Source: BOKZ01 sp040900165 (lineage in GTDB: Bacteria; Patescibacteriota; UBA1384; 2-12-FULL-50-11). From it: a DNA stretch of 50,215 nucleotides. The notes below the pieces were generated by a model. The model ran no database searches. It was given only the letters and a program-made list of their open reading frames with translations, and had not been told where the DNA came from. Positions within the stretch are counted from its first letter, which is position 1; the number at the start of each line of letters is the position of its first letter. Of the stretch, positions 29,885-37,057 are shown one piece after another. Location of the stretch: assembly GCA_040900165.1 (NCBI GenBank), contig JBBDZM010000002.1, positions 1 to 50,215 of the forward strand. Direction: 5' to 3'. The position numbers and the translations under genes were made by a program.

Positions 29885-31006
29885 TTAAGCGAGTTTCAAG
29901 GAAATTTTACGTAATTCTGGTTCGATAGAGATAACCTCAAACTGGTAGTTTTTATTTTCTTGGACAACTTCATCGGGTTTTTTATCCTCGCCCATCTGGC
30001 TGATGTGGAAAAGACCTTCGAGGTTTTCAGAGAGCCGGACAAAGGCACCGTAAGGCGTAACTTTCGTTACCTCCCCTTTGATTTTGCCGCCGACTTCCAA
30101 AGTCTTCACTTCAATCTGCCACGGATCTGGCTGGAGCTTCTTAATCGACAGCGAGATTCGGCCGCCGTCGACGTTTACCACTTCCGCCTCTACCTCTTGA
30201 CCGACTTTAAAGTGATCTTTCAAATTATTAATCCGTTGCCAGGAAACTTGGGAGATGTGGATTAAACCTTCAATATCGCCAAGATTAATAAATAAGCCGA
30301 AATCAACAATACCGGTAATCCGGCCGGTTACTTTCTGACCGATTTCGTAGGATTTGGCTTTTTCTTCCAGCACTTCGTCGCCAGCGGCTTTTTCAGAGAA
30401 GACTATTTTGTTGCTGTTTTTATCGTAATTAATGATTTTTACCTGCAGTGACTCACCGATTAGCTCGGAGAGTTTCTGTTGAATTTTCGAACGGTCGCCG
30501 TCTACTCGGGGGTAGTGGCGAAACGACAGTTGGGAAACAGGGATAAAGCCCTGCATATTACCGTATTCGGCCACCAGCCCGCCCTTATTGGCTTGGATAA
30601 CTTTAACGGCAATGGTCTCGCCAGCATTGTTGCGCTGCTCCAGCATATTCCAGAGTCGTTCTTTTTCGGCGCGTTTGAGCGACAAGATAACGTAGCCGTT
30701 CTGGTTTTCAGCCGAAATTACATAGGCCCGGATAACGTCACCGGCATTTAAGCGGTTAGCAGTGGCGGAGAACTCTTTCTCTGGAATAATCCCGGTTGCG
30801 ACGCCAGCGACATCAGCAACAATATTCTCTTTCGAAGAACTGATAACAGTAACATCAAGAACATCACCCTGGACAAAGGGGACGAGTTTATCGCCCATCA
30901 ACTCGACGAGCTCTTCCATGGTAGTAGGTGAACTACCAACTCGAAGTTTTGTCTCGGGTGTGGCCTTGGGAGTGGTTGAGTTTTTGGTGGTGGCTATTTT
31001 TGGCAT
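29885..31006 (-). CDS. rpsA: Ribosomal protein S1-like, four S1 domains
   Basis: The 373 residues hold four S1 RNA-binding domains, starting near 47, 129, 220 and 305. Typical strings are GFIPVSQLSFRHYPRVD and GLFINLGDIEGLIHISQVSW. A charged Thr-rich N-terminus precedes them. S1 helps messages bind to the ribosome, chiefly those without good ribosome-binding sites. That fits the many genes here lacking such sites. Confidence 0.88.
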   Translation of the reverse strand: MPKIATTKNSTTPKATPETKLRVGSSPTTMEELVELMGDKLVPFVQGDVLDVTVISSSKENIVADVAGVATGIIPEKEFSATANRLNAGDVIRAYVISAENQNGYVILSLKRAEKERLWNMLEQRNNAGETIAVKVIQANKGGLVAEYGNMQGFIPVSQLSFRHYPRVDGDRSKIQQKLSELIGESLQVKIINYDKNSNKIVFSEKAAGDEVLEEKAKSYEIGQKVTGRITGIVDFGLFINLGDIEGLIHISQVSWQRINNLKDHFKVGQEVEAEVVNVDGGRISLSIKKLQPDPWQIEVKTLEVGGKIKGEVTKVTPYGAFVRLSENLEGLFHISQMGEDKKPDEVVQENKNYQFEVISIEPELRKISLKLA

Positions 31007-31011
31007 AGGGA

Positions 31012-31503
31012 TTAAATGTTTGTTTTCTTACTCTTTGGAAGATACCTGAAAAATCGCTCCTTTTCAAGGTAGGCAACCCTGTTAGAGCTTTCGGTTCTGA
31101 TGATTCTGAAAATTACCCAGGCAATCCAGAGCAGTACGGTGATAATGCCTAGGAGTATGACGGTTCGGCTAGATAGATAAGCCAAGCTTTGACTGCGGAA
31201 AAACCAATAGCTTAACGTGACCATCACCACAAAGATAATGACGTTGGTTAGTTGGTTAAGCGACCAACTATGAACCGGTGTTACGGCGTGACGTTTTTTC
31301 AGGATTCGTCGCCAAATAATTAACCCAGTAATCACGGCCGCTATTATAATCAACGAGAGAGCGGTGTATTGGCTATGAGCGGGCAACCCAGATTCCGTCC
31401 AAAAATCTCCTGAAAAATACTGGCCAACATTTTTTATGGCAAAACTTTGGGCACTAAAATAATCGGTAATTGTTTGGAAGCGGGAAGTGAAGAAGTCTTT
31501 CAT
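31012..31503 (-). CDS. Membrane protein, three helices, unknown function
   Basis: The 163-residue protein has hydrophobic helices near 47-64, 84-102 and 113-135 and a basic tail (RYLPKSKKTNI). No family is recognised. Its ATG lies 11 bases after a partial copy of the tRNA-Phe 3' end, as the gene at 17569 follows a tRNA-Gly copy. It ends just before the S1 gene. Confidence 0.55.
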   Translation of the reverse strand: MKDFFTSRFQTITDYFSAQSFAIKNVGQYFSGDFWTESGLPAHSQYTALSLIIIAAVITGLIIWRRILKKRHAVTPVHSWSLNQLTNVIIFVVMVTLSYWFFRSQSLAYLSSRTVILLGIITVLLWIAWVIFRIIRTESSNRVAYLEKERFFRYLPKSKKTNI

Positions 31504-31513
31504 TTGTATTGTT

Positions 31514-31530
31514 GTGCCGAAGGTCAGAAT
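31514..31530 (-). repeat. Copy of the tRNA-Phe 3' end
   Basis: These 17 bases equal 31584-31600, the acceptor strand, T-stem strand and three loop bases of tRNA-Phe. The 53 bases between hold hairpins GGGC/GCCC and GCAAC/GTTGC. Confidence 0.85.
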
Positions 31531-31584
31531 ACTCGGGCTATGCCCTCGTTTCTTCCCTTCGTCCCTCGCAACTATCGTTGCTCG

Positions 31585-31656
31585 TGCCGAAGGTCAGAAT
31601 CGAACTGACGACACCACCCTCTTCAGGGGCGTGCTCTACCACTGAGCTACTTCGGC
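31585..31656 (-). tRNA. tRNA-Phe (GAA)
   Basis: Acceptor GCCGAAG/CTTCGGC, anticodon stem CGCCC/GGGTG around CTGAAGA, T arm GTCAG/CTGAC with TTCGATT and discriminator A are present. Confidence 0.92.
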
Positions 31657-31712
31657 GTAAATTAATCTGTGCTTACTCGAGTATTTTACCCTATATTTTG
31701 GGCAAAAAGAAG

Positions 31713-31743
31713 CGCCGCGGGGTCCAGGAGGGACCGCGCGGCG
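31713..31743 (-). terminator. Terminator of the zinc-finger-like gene
   Basis: CGCCGCG-GGTCC pairs with GGGACC-CGCGGCG. On the minus strand CTTCTTTTTGCCC follows. Confidence 0.75.
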
Positions 31744-31751
31744 TGTGGTTC

Positions 31752-31958
31752 CTACCCGAGGTAGGAAGTTCTCTTGACGCGACATTCTTCGCAATTGGCG
31801 ATGTGCGCCTCGGCAGCGGCGGAGAGGTGGGCTGCCCAGATTTGGCCTTCGGTCAGGCAGTCGGTCTGGGTTTCTTCCATGATTGCTTTTGCGTCCTTGC
31901 CCTGGTCTTGGCTAAATGGCCAGAAACCGGGGGGCTGTGGATAAGAGCTTGGTTGCAT
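31752..31958 (-). CDS. Small zf-HC2-like protein (possible anti-sigma type finger)
   Basis: The 68-residue protein ends with HLSAAAEAHIANCEECRVKR. The spacing H-x7-H-x3-C-x2-C fits a zf-HC2-type zinc site as in anti-sigma factors. The first half is proline- and glutamine-rich and not recognised. No sigma factor lies nearby, so an anti-sigma role is not supported. It is a self-contained unit with a 17-bp-spaced promoter, a leader and its own terminator. Confidence 0.5.
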   Translation of the reverse strand: MQPSSYPQPPGFWPFSQDQGKDAKAIMEETQTDCLTEGQIWAAHLSAAAEAHIANCEECRVKRTSYLG

Positions 31959-31985
31959 GTGCGTCCTCGTCTAACGAGTATGAGG

Positions 31986-32014
31986 ATTCTACCTGATAAT
32001 AGACCAAAAATCAA
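31986..32014 (-). promoter_or_regulatory. Promoter of the zinc-finger-like gene
   Basis: On the minus strand TTGATT and TAGAAT are separated by 17 bases ending in CAGG. The same CAGGTA context occurs at the promoters near 43798 and 49221. Confidence 0.7.
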
Positions 32015-32080
32015 GGGTTTGCGAGGACTTTTTCAGTTATTGAAAACCGCCTGGTACATCCGGCGGATTGCAAGAAAAAA

Positions 32081-32102
32081 CGCCTCCTCAACTGAGAAGG
32101 CG
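32081..32102 (-). terminator. pyrD terminator
   Basis: CGCCT-CTC pairs with GAG-AGGCG. On the minus strand TTTTTT follows at once. Confidence 0.85.
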
Positions 32103-32117
32103 TGGGGGTGGTTGGTC

Positions 32118-33260
32118 TCAATACCCGCTGGCTGGGAACAGGCCCATTTTCTCCAGGATAACAAGTTGAGACAGACTGCTCAGTCTATTCCGTTTCAACA
32201 TCCAGAGCAGGAGTTGGTTACAGTCAAGGGCAACGCTTGGCCCCCAATAAACCCAGCTAGTGAGCAATTGGGTGAGGTGGGCGTATTTCAGAAACTCCCT
32301 GACGTTTGTTGGGTCAACACCACCAACGGCAATCCTAACGAAGTCTTTCGGTAGATATCGTGAGATGTGGCAATGCAGTTCTAACGAACGTTCAGCTAGC
32401 AGAGCCCCGCTGAGGCCGCCGGCTTCTTTGCCTTTTGGGTCAGTGACACCGTCGCGTGAGACGGTAGTATTGAAGCCAATCATCCCTTGGCCATACTCGA
32501 CTACAACGCTCAGGGCGTCGTCTAGGGCGCTTGGCTCGATGTCAAAAGTGAATTTGACAAAAAGCGGCGGCACAGGACGACCAGCTTTGTCAGCCAGCAC
32601 CATCGACTCTTCCCGAACTGCATTAAGCAAAACGGAGAGCTTTTTTGGCTCCTGGTAGCTACGTAACCCCGGTGTGTTTGGCGAAGAAACGTTAACAACC
32701 AGGTAGTCGGCGTATCTCTGGAGAAGCCGCTGAGCCGAAAGGTAGTCCGCAACTACTGCGTTGATATCGCTGTCATCAACGGACTTTGATTTGCCGAGGT
32801 TGATTCCAATCGGTATCACTGGCCATTCTGTCTGGTTCGTTTCCAACTGGCTCAGCCTGTCGGAGACTGCCGGAGCGCCCTGGCTGTTAAAGCCCATCCG
32901 GTTGATCAAAGACTGTTCACTGGGGAGCCGGAACAGCCGTGGCCGGGGATTTCCGGGCTGGGCCAGAAACGGTACGGTGCCAACTTCAATGAAGCCAAAG
33001 CCGTAAGCGGTAATGCCGGCGAGGGCTTCACCGTTTTTGGAGAAACCGGCGGCTAAGCCAACCGGATTTGGGAAGGTAACGCCGTGGAAAGTTTGCTCGA
33101 GCCGCCGGTCGTAGACACAATGGCGCTGAGCAATTCTTCCCGATAACCAGTTAATCTTGCTAACGGCTTCGAGGTAACGAATCCCCCAGTGGTGGGCGAT
33201 TTCGGCGTCTTTAGCCGTTAAGCGGAAGATCAGGGGCTTAATAAGGTTGTAGGTTTTCAT
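32118..33260 (-). CDS. pyrD: Dihydroorotate dehydrogenase, class 2 (quinone)
   Basis: The protein (380 residues from ATG 33260) has the class 2 N-terminal helical piece (LIFRLTAKDAEIAHHWGIRY). FMN barrel motifs follow: NPVGLAAGFSKNGEAL, GTVPFLAQPGNPRPRLFRLP, NRMGFNSQGA, NVSSPNTPGLR and FVKFTFD. The barrel base is usually the serine of NVSSPNTPGLR. The enzyme makes orotate for pyrimidine synthesis using membrane quinone. No other pyr gene is in the window. A TTG four codons upstream is a weaker start. A clear terminator follows. Confidence 0.93.
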   Translation of the reverse strand: MKTYNLIKPLIFRLTAKDAEIAHHWGIRYLEAVSKINWLSGRIAQRHCVYDRRLEQTFHGVTFPNPVGLAAGFSKNGEALAGITAYGFGFIEVGTVPFLAQPGNPRPRLFRLPSEQSLINRMGFNSQGAPAVSDRLSQLETNQTEWPVIPIGINLGKSKSVDDSDINAVVADYLSAQRLLQRYADYLVVNVSSPNTPGLRSYQEPKKLSVLLNAVREESMVLADKAGRPVPPLFVKFTFDIEPSALDDALSVVVEYGQGMIGFNTTVSRDGVTDPKGKEAGGLSGALLAERSLELHCHISRYLPKDFVRIAVGGVDPTNVREFLKYAHLTQLLTSWVYWGPSVALDCNQLLLWMLKRNRLSSLSQLVILEKMGLFPASGY

Positions 33261-33279
33261 CGGGTCTCTCAACTGCCTG

Positions 33280-33318
33280 TTTGTTAAACGCGCCTTTTGG
33301 GCGCAACAAATACTGGGA
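33280..33318. terminator. Hairpins between pyrD and tRNA-Leu
   Basis: TTTGTT-CGCGCC pairs with GGGCGC-AACAAA, and CTGGG pairs with CCCAG just after it. They would end the tRNA-Leu transcript before pyrD. Confidence 0.5.
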
Positions 33319-33356
33319 CGATTTTCCCAGAAATGAGATCAATAATCAATCAATCG

Positions 33357-33437
33357 TGGGCGGGGTGGGAGTTGAACCCACACGCCTTGCGGCACTGGAT
33401 CCTAAATCCAGCATGTCTACCGTTTCATCACCCGCCC
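33357..33437 (-). tRNA. tRNA-Leu (TAG)
   Basis: This class II tRNA has acceptor GGGCGGG/CCCGCCC, anticodon stem CTGGA/TCCAG around TTTAGGA, variable arm TGCCG-CAAG-GCG, a T arm with TTCAACT and discriminator A. Its first ten bases serve as the end and stop codon of the endonuclease gene upstream. Confidence 0.9.
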
Positions 33438-34072
33438 AAAAATGGTCTTGCTATAACGTACTTTCTTTCCAACCGGTATTGGCTGTTAGTCTTGTATACT
33501 TGCGTGAGTATCGTGCGTGCATCATGCTTTGCAAATACCAATGTACAGATATTACGGTAATTTCTCGTATCAATCCACCCCCCACTAACATCAAACAGCA
33601 TTTTTATTGTAGCGTGCATCCAGCTTAAGAAGGTGGGGCTGGAAGAATATATCCGTAATCTAAGCTGTGGGTGTTTGCTTTCCGGATGATAAACAACACT
33701 AACATTACCGTCTCCATCTATGCATCCTCTCAAAAAGTGACAAAAGAAATTATCCGGTATGCGTATTTTTTCCAATGTAAGTGACTTAGCAGGAGTTAGG
33801 CCAATCCTTAATAAATAATTGAAAAAATTTACATCACCAAATTGTATTACATAGTATTTCTTTTCCTGTTCTCCTCCTCTGGATTTATTCCCTATCTTAT
33901 TGCTAAGCATCAATGCCGACTTAAACTTCTTTACCAGTTCTAAATCTTTACTGGTGAAGTTGATGTGCCTCAAGTCGGGCGAAAGATTGCCATCTGTTGT
34001 AATTAACCCTATTGCGTAGGCAAACTGTTCTGACCAACGCACATTTACCTTTGATAGTTTCTTCCGACCCAT
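33428..34072 (-). CDS. LAGLIDADG homing endonuclease overlapping tRNA-Leu
   Basis: From ATG 34072 the protein has 214 residues with two LAGLIDADG-type motifs, FAYAIGLITTDGNLS near 15 and FLRGCIDGDGNVSV near 110. Each has the catalytic acidic residue at the GD or TD position. Such enzymes cut long specific sites and spread their own gene. No intron or intein encloses it. Its final codons read G-G-stop from the first ten bases of tRNA-Leu. TATGAT lies six bases before the chosen ATG. The frame is open to 34120, so a longer form is possible. Confidence 0.88.
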   Translation of the reverse strand: MGRKKLSKVNVRWSEQFAYAIGLITTDGNLSPDLRHINFTSKDLELVKKFKSALMLSNKIGNKSRGGEQEKKYYVIQFGDVNFFNYLLRIGLTPAKSLTLEKIRIPDNFFCHFLRGCIDGDGNVSVVYHPESKHPQLRLRIYSSSPTFLSWMHATIKMLFDVSGGWIDTRNYRNICTLVFAKHDARTILTQVYKTNSQYRLERKYVIARPFLGG

Positions 34073-34144
34073 AACATTATCATAGCTAAACCGTATAGCG
34101 TATACCAATAATAAATGCACATGCTCACGGACTTTAGTGTCTAT

Positions 34145-34594
34145 CTAGAGGGAGATCAATGGCCGCAGGCTCTCCAAAGTCTTTGGCCCGATCCCCTTCA
34201 CATTGACTAAATCATCAATTCTCACAAACGGCCCGTTGGCTAATCGATAACTGATAATGGCATTGGCTTTGCTCGGGCCAATCCCCGGCAAGGTCTCCAG
34301 CTCGGCCTGGCTAGCGAAATTAATACTGATAACCCCACTGGTTGTTGGAGCCGCCGTGGGGGTGGCTGAACTGACGGTAGGTTTACTAGGTGTGGAGATT
34401 AGCTGTTGTAGCTCGGAGATTGTTGATGACCCGGCGGTTTCTGTCTGAACGGGGGTTTGTTGCTCCGCCACCGGCGCTTGGGCGCCCCGGTACTGTCCAC
34501 CCAGCATAAAAGCCGTTACCGCCACCAGAGCGATTACTAAAACCGATCCCAAGTGACTCGTTACAACCTGATCAGCTCGCTGCCAGTCCATCAA
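34145..34594 (-). CDS. comEA: ComEA-like DNA-binding protein
   Basis: The 149-residue protein has one N-terminal membrane helix (about 16-34), a Thr, Pro and Gln-rich linker, and a helix-hairpin-helix pair: INFASQAELETLPGIGPSKANAII and DLVNVKGIGPKTLESL. ComEA binds DNA outside the membrane for uptake. The gene overlaps recG by 23 bases. The split comEC lies 10 kb away, so the DNA-uptake genes are spread. Confidence 0.9.
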   Translation of the reverse strand: MMDWQRADQVVTSHLGSVLVIALVAVTAFMLGGQYRGAQAPVAEQQTPVQTETAGSSTISELQQLISTPSKPTVSSATPTAAPTTSGVISINFASQAELETLPGIGPSKANAIISYRLANGPFVRIDDLVNVKGIGPKTLESLRPLISL

Positions 34595-36557
34595 CTTTTA
34601 CTAATAGTTTTTTTAATGTTGGATATTTCTCAATCCCATCGTTAACAATTTTATCAGCCAGTGCAAATACTTCGGTGACCATTTTTTTATCGCCCAGAGA
34701 GGCGAAGCGCAAACTCGGCAGTCCGCTCTGCTCGCTGCCCAAAATTTCCCCCGGCCCCCTTAGCGATAAATCGGCCTCAGCCAGCTCCAAACCATTATCG
34801 CTCTTTTCCAACATCTCCAGGCGTTGGCCGGCTTTTTCGTCAAAAAGTGTCTGTGACAAAAAGCAGACCGAGGCTTTTTGGCCGCGCCCCACCCGTCCGC
34901 GTAGCTGGTGAAGCGTGCTTAAACCAAACATCTCGGCGTTTTCAACAATCATCCAAGTGGCATTGGGGTTGTCGATGCCTACCTCAACAACGGTTGTGGA
35001 GACCAATACATCAACCCTTCCCTCCATAAAATCACCAAGAATCTCCACTCGCTGGTCGGCCGGTATTTTGCCGTGAATAGCGGCAATTTTTGCGCCCGGT
35101 AACTCGCCGGCCAACTTTTTCGCCTCGGCGATAACTGATTTTCGCTCGTCAATTTCCAGCAACGTCGGCTGATCGGTTTTAGCAATTGCTGGGCAGATAA
35201 CGTAGCCGGGCTCACTGCGACTAAGTCGTCGGCGAATTTCAGCAACGACACTTGGGCGCTGCTCGTCTAAAAATAACTTGGTGGTTACTCTTTGCTGATG
35301 AGCGGGCTTGTCTAGCAAGTAGGTAATCTCCAAGTTTCCAAAAACTGTCTGAGCGAGCGAGCGGGGAATTGGGGTAGCGGTGGTTAGTAGTAAATGGGCT
35401 TGGCCGTGATGACGCAGCAGTATTTGGCGTTGCCGGACCCCAAAGCGTTGTTGCTCGTCGATTATCACCAGCCCAACCCTATCGAACTGGTCGGCAATAT
35501 TTAGCAGGGCGTGGGTGCCAACAATAATATCCGCCTCGATCGTTTCTTTTTTGTGGCCGGTAATTAAACTTACTCGTAGATCTTTACCAACCATTTCTTG
35601 AATACTTTTGGCTTGTTGGGCGGCCAAGGTCGTTGTTGGTACAAGTATCAGCACCCTCCCCCCAGCTCGGACAATCGCCATCGCCGCAATTAGCGAGACG
35701 ACGGTTTTGCCCGATCCAACCTCGCCGTAAAGCAAGCGATTAGCCGGGTAACCGTTAGCCATTCCCTTGATAATCCCCCAAGCGGCTTGACGCTGTCCGG
35801 CGGTTAACGTGAACGGTAATTTTGCGACAAAACGCTTAAGGTAATCGGTATCGATAATCAATTTGTCGCCGCCCTTGGCTCTTTGCTCTTGTTTGTTTAA
35901 TCCCACTGATAGCGCCAAACCGAGCAACTCTTCAAAGGCAAATAATCGCCTAGCCCTGTCCAACTCCTGCTGGTTTTTGGGGTCGTGAACCCCCATTAGT
36001 GCCTCCGACCGGTGGATTAATTTGGAGCCCTTGAGTATCTGTGGCGGCAAAATATCCGGCACGTCTTTGGCCAGGGGGACGGCCTGCTTAACTATTCGTT
36101 GGATAACTCCCTGATACAAACCTTGGGTTGCCGGATAGATCGGCGAGTAACCAACACTTTTAATAATTTTTTTGACGATAAACGGATTACCCATCGATGG
36201 GGCAATTTTTTTGGAGCCAAACAACATTATCTGTTCCCCATCTTTGAGCTGGGAGAGCAAAAACCTTTGATTAAACCAGGCGGCGTTGATTGAACCACTC
36301 TCGTCGGTAATCCGTGCCTCAATCAGTAGGCTGCCCCTTTTGGTTCGGCGGCTAAAAACTTTCGATATTTTCCCGCTAATTACCGCTTCCTCGCCGGATC
36401 GTAACGAAGCAATTTTCGCCAAATTGCTTTGATCCTCAATGCGGTTTGGCAATAAAAACAGTAAATCTTTAATAGTTTTCACTCCCAATTTTCCAAAAGA
36501 CCCGGCGGTATTAGCGCCGACACCCGGCAATTTTGTAATTGAATCGGAAATTTTCAT
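34572..36557 (-). CDS. recG: ATP-dependent DNA helicase RecG
   Basis: The 661 residues begin with an OB-fold wedge domain (DLLFLLPNRIEDQSNL, SGKISKVFSRRTKRG). The helicase core has Walker A LLYGEVGSGKT, VLVPTTTLAAQQ, the DEQQ box in LVIIDEQQRFGVRQR, LLTTATPIPRSL, and domain 2 with VSTTVVEVGIDNPNA and HQLRGRVGRG. RecG remodels stalled forks. It is followed by comEA with an overlap. Confidence 0.96.
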   Translation of the reverse strand: MKISDSITKLPGVGANTAGSFGKLGVKTIKDLLFLLPNRIEDQSNLAKIASLRSGEEAVISGKISKVFSRRTKRGSLLIEARITDESGSINAAWFNQRFLLSQLKDGEQIMLFGSKKIAPSMGNPFIVKKIIKSVGYSPIYPATQGLYQGVIQRIVKQAVPLAKDVPDILPPQILKGSKLIHRSEALMGVHDPKNQQELDRARRLFAFEELLGLALSVGLNKQEQRAKGGDKLIIDTDYLKRFVAKLPFTLTAGQRQAAWGIIKGMANGYPANRLLYGEVGSGKTVVSLIAAMAIVRAGGRVLILVPTTTLAAQQAKSIQEMVGKDLRVSLITGHKKETIEADIIVGTHALLNIADQFDRVGLVIIDEQQRFGVRQRQILLRHHGQAHLLLTTATPIPRSLAQTVFGNLEITYLLDKPAHQQRVTTKLFLDEQRPSVVAEIRRRLSRSEPGYVICPAIAKTDQPTLLEIDERKSVIAEAKKLAGELPGAKIAAIHGKIPADQRVEILGDFMEGRVDVLVSTTVVEVGIDNPNATWMIVENAEMFGLSTLHQLRGRVGRGQKASVCFLSQTLFDEKAGQRLEMLEKSDNGLELAEADLSLRGPGEILGSEQSGLPSLRFASLGDKKMVTEVFALADKIVNDGIEKYPTLKKLLVKVDGLAAS

Positions 36558-36580
36558 CTAATTGTTGCTACAATTTAATT

Positions 36581-36748
36581 ATGACTAATTATCGCGGGCA
36601 CCACCTGGCCGTAGTGTACACGTTAATATTTTTTACTCTAGTGGCGGCTATCTCGTATTGGCATCTTTACCAGCTCGACAAAGTTGTTGAACAGCCCAAT
36701 ACCGTTCCGCTCAATAATATTCGTCTGGATCTTTCCTCGCCGTTTTAA
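36581..36748 (+). CDS. 55-residue single-helix membrane protein
   Basis: The frame from ATG 36581 encodes one membrane helix (about 9-29) and a short outer tail. TACAAT (36569-36574) ends six bases before the ATG, which supports a leaderless start. It is divergent from recG. Function unknown. Confidence 0.55.
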   Translation: MTNYRGHHLAVVYTLIFFTLVAAISYWHLYQLDKVVEQPNTVPLNNIRLDLSSPF

Positions 36749-36749
36749 A

Positions 36750-36784
36750 AAGCCCCCAATCCGCGGTTGCGGTGGGGGCTTACG
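36750..36784 (-). terminator. Terminator of the 65-residue ORF
   Basis: AAGCCCCC pairs with GGGGGCTT, with an inner CCGC/GCGG arm. On the minus strand TTTTT follows. Confidence 0.75.
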
Positions 36785-36796
36785 TTGGGGGAGGAG

Positions 36797-36994
36797 TCAA
36801 CTAGCAATTATTTGCCTAAGTTGTTGGCGGAACGGTTGAAAGTCCTCGACAACTTTACATTGTCTTGTTTCATAGCCGCTCATCCAATCAAGGATCTCTC
36901 GAGCTTTTTGCTGCTGCTCCTCGAGCGATGAGCAGTGGTTAAGCTGATCAACCTTGATAGCAGCCATTACCGATGGTGATGCGTTTCCTGCCAT
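36797..36994 (-). CDS. 65-residue hypothetical protein in its own transcription unit
   Basis: The small soluble protein is helix-rich (SSLEEQQQKAREILDWMSGY) with two cysteines. No family is recognised. AGGAAG stands before the ATG, TTGATT-17-TATAAT lies at 37024-37052, and a terminator follows the stop. It belongs to the set of small single-gene units in this window. Confidence 0.5.
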   Translation of the reverse strand: MAGNASPSVMAAIKVDQLNHCSSLEEQQQKAREILDWMSGYETRQCKVVEDFQPFRQQLRQIIAS

Positions 36995-37023
36995 AATTCA
37001 CTTCCTAAAGAACGTGTAAGAAA

Positions 37024-37052
37024 ATTATAGATAATTTTTAGTAATAAATCAA
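37024..37052 (-). promoter_or_regulatory. Promoter of the 65-residue ORF
   Basis: On the minus strand TTGATT and TATAAT are 17 bases apart. Confidence 0.7.
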
Positions 37053-37057
37053 TCAGT

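Noticed and set aside
31509..32354. A 281-codon plus-strand frame
   Set aside because: It crosses tRNA-Phe, two terminators, the zinc-finger-like gene and the end of pyrD on the other strand. It has no domain and is a shadow frame.
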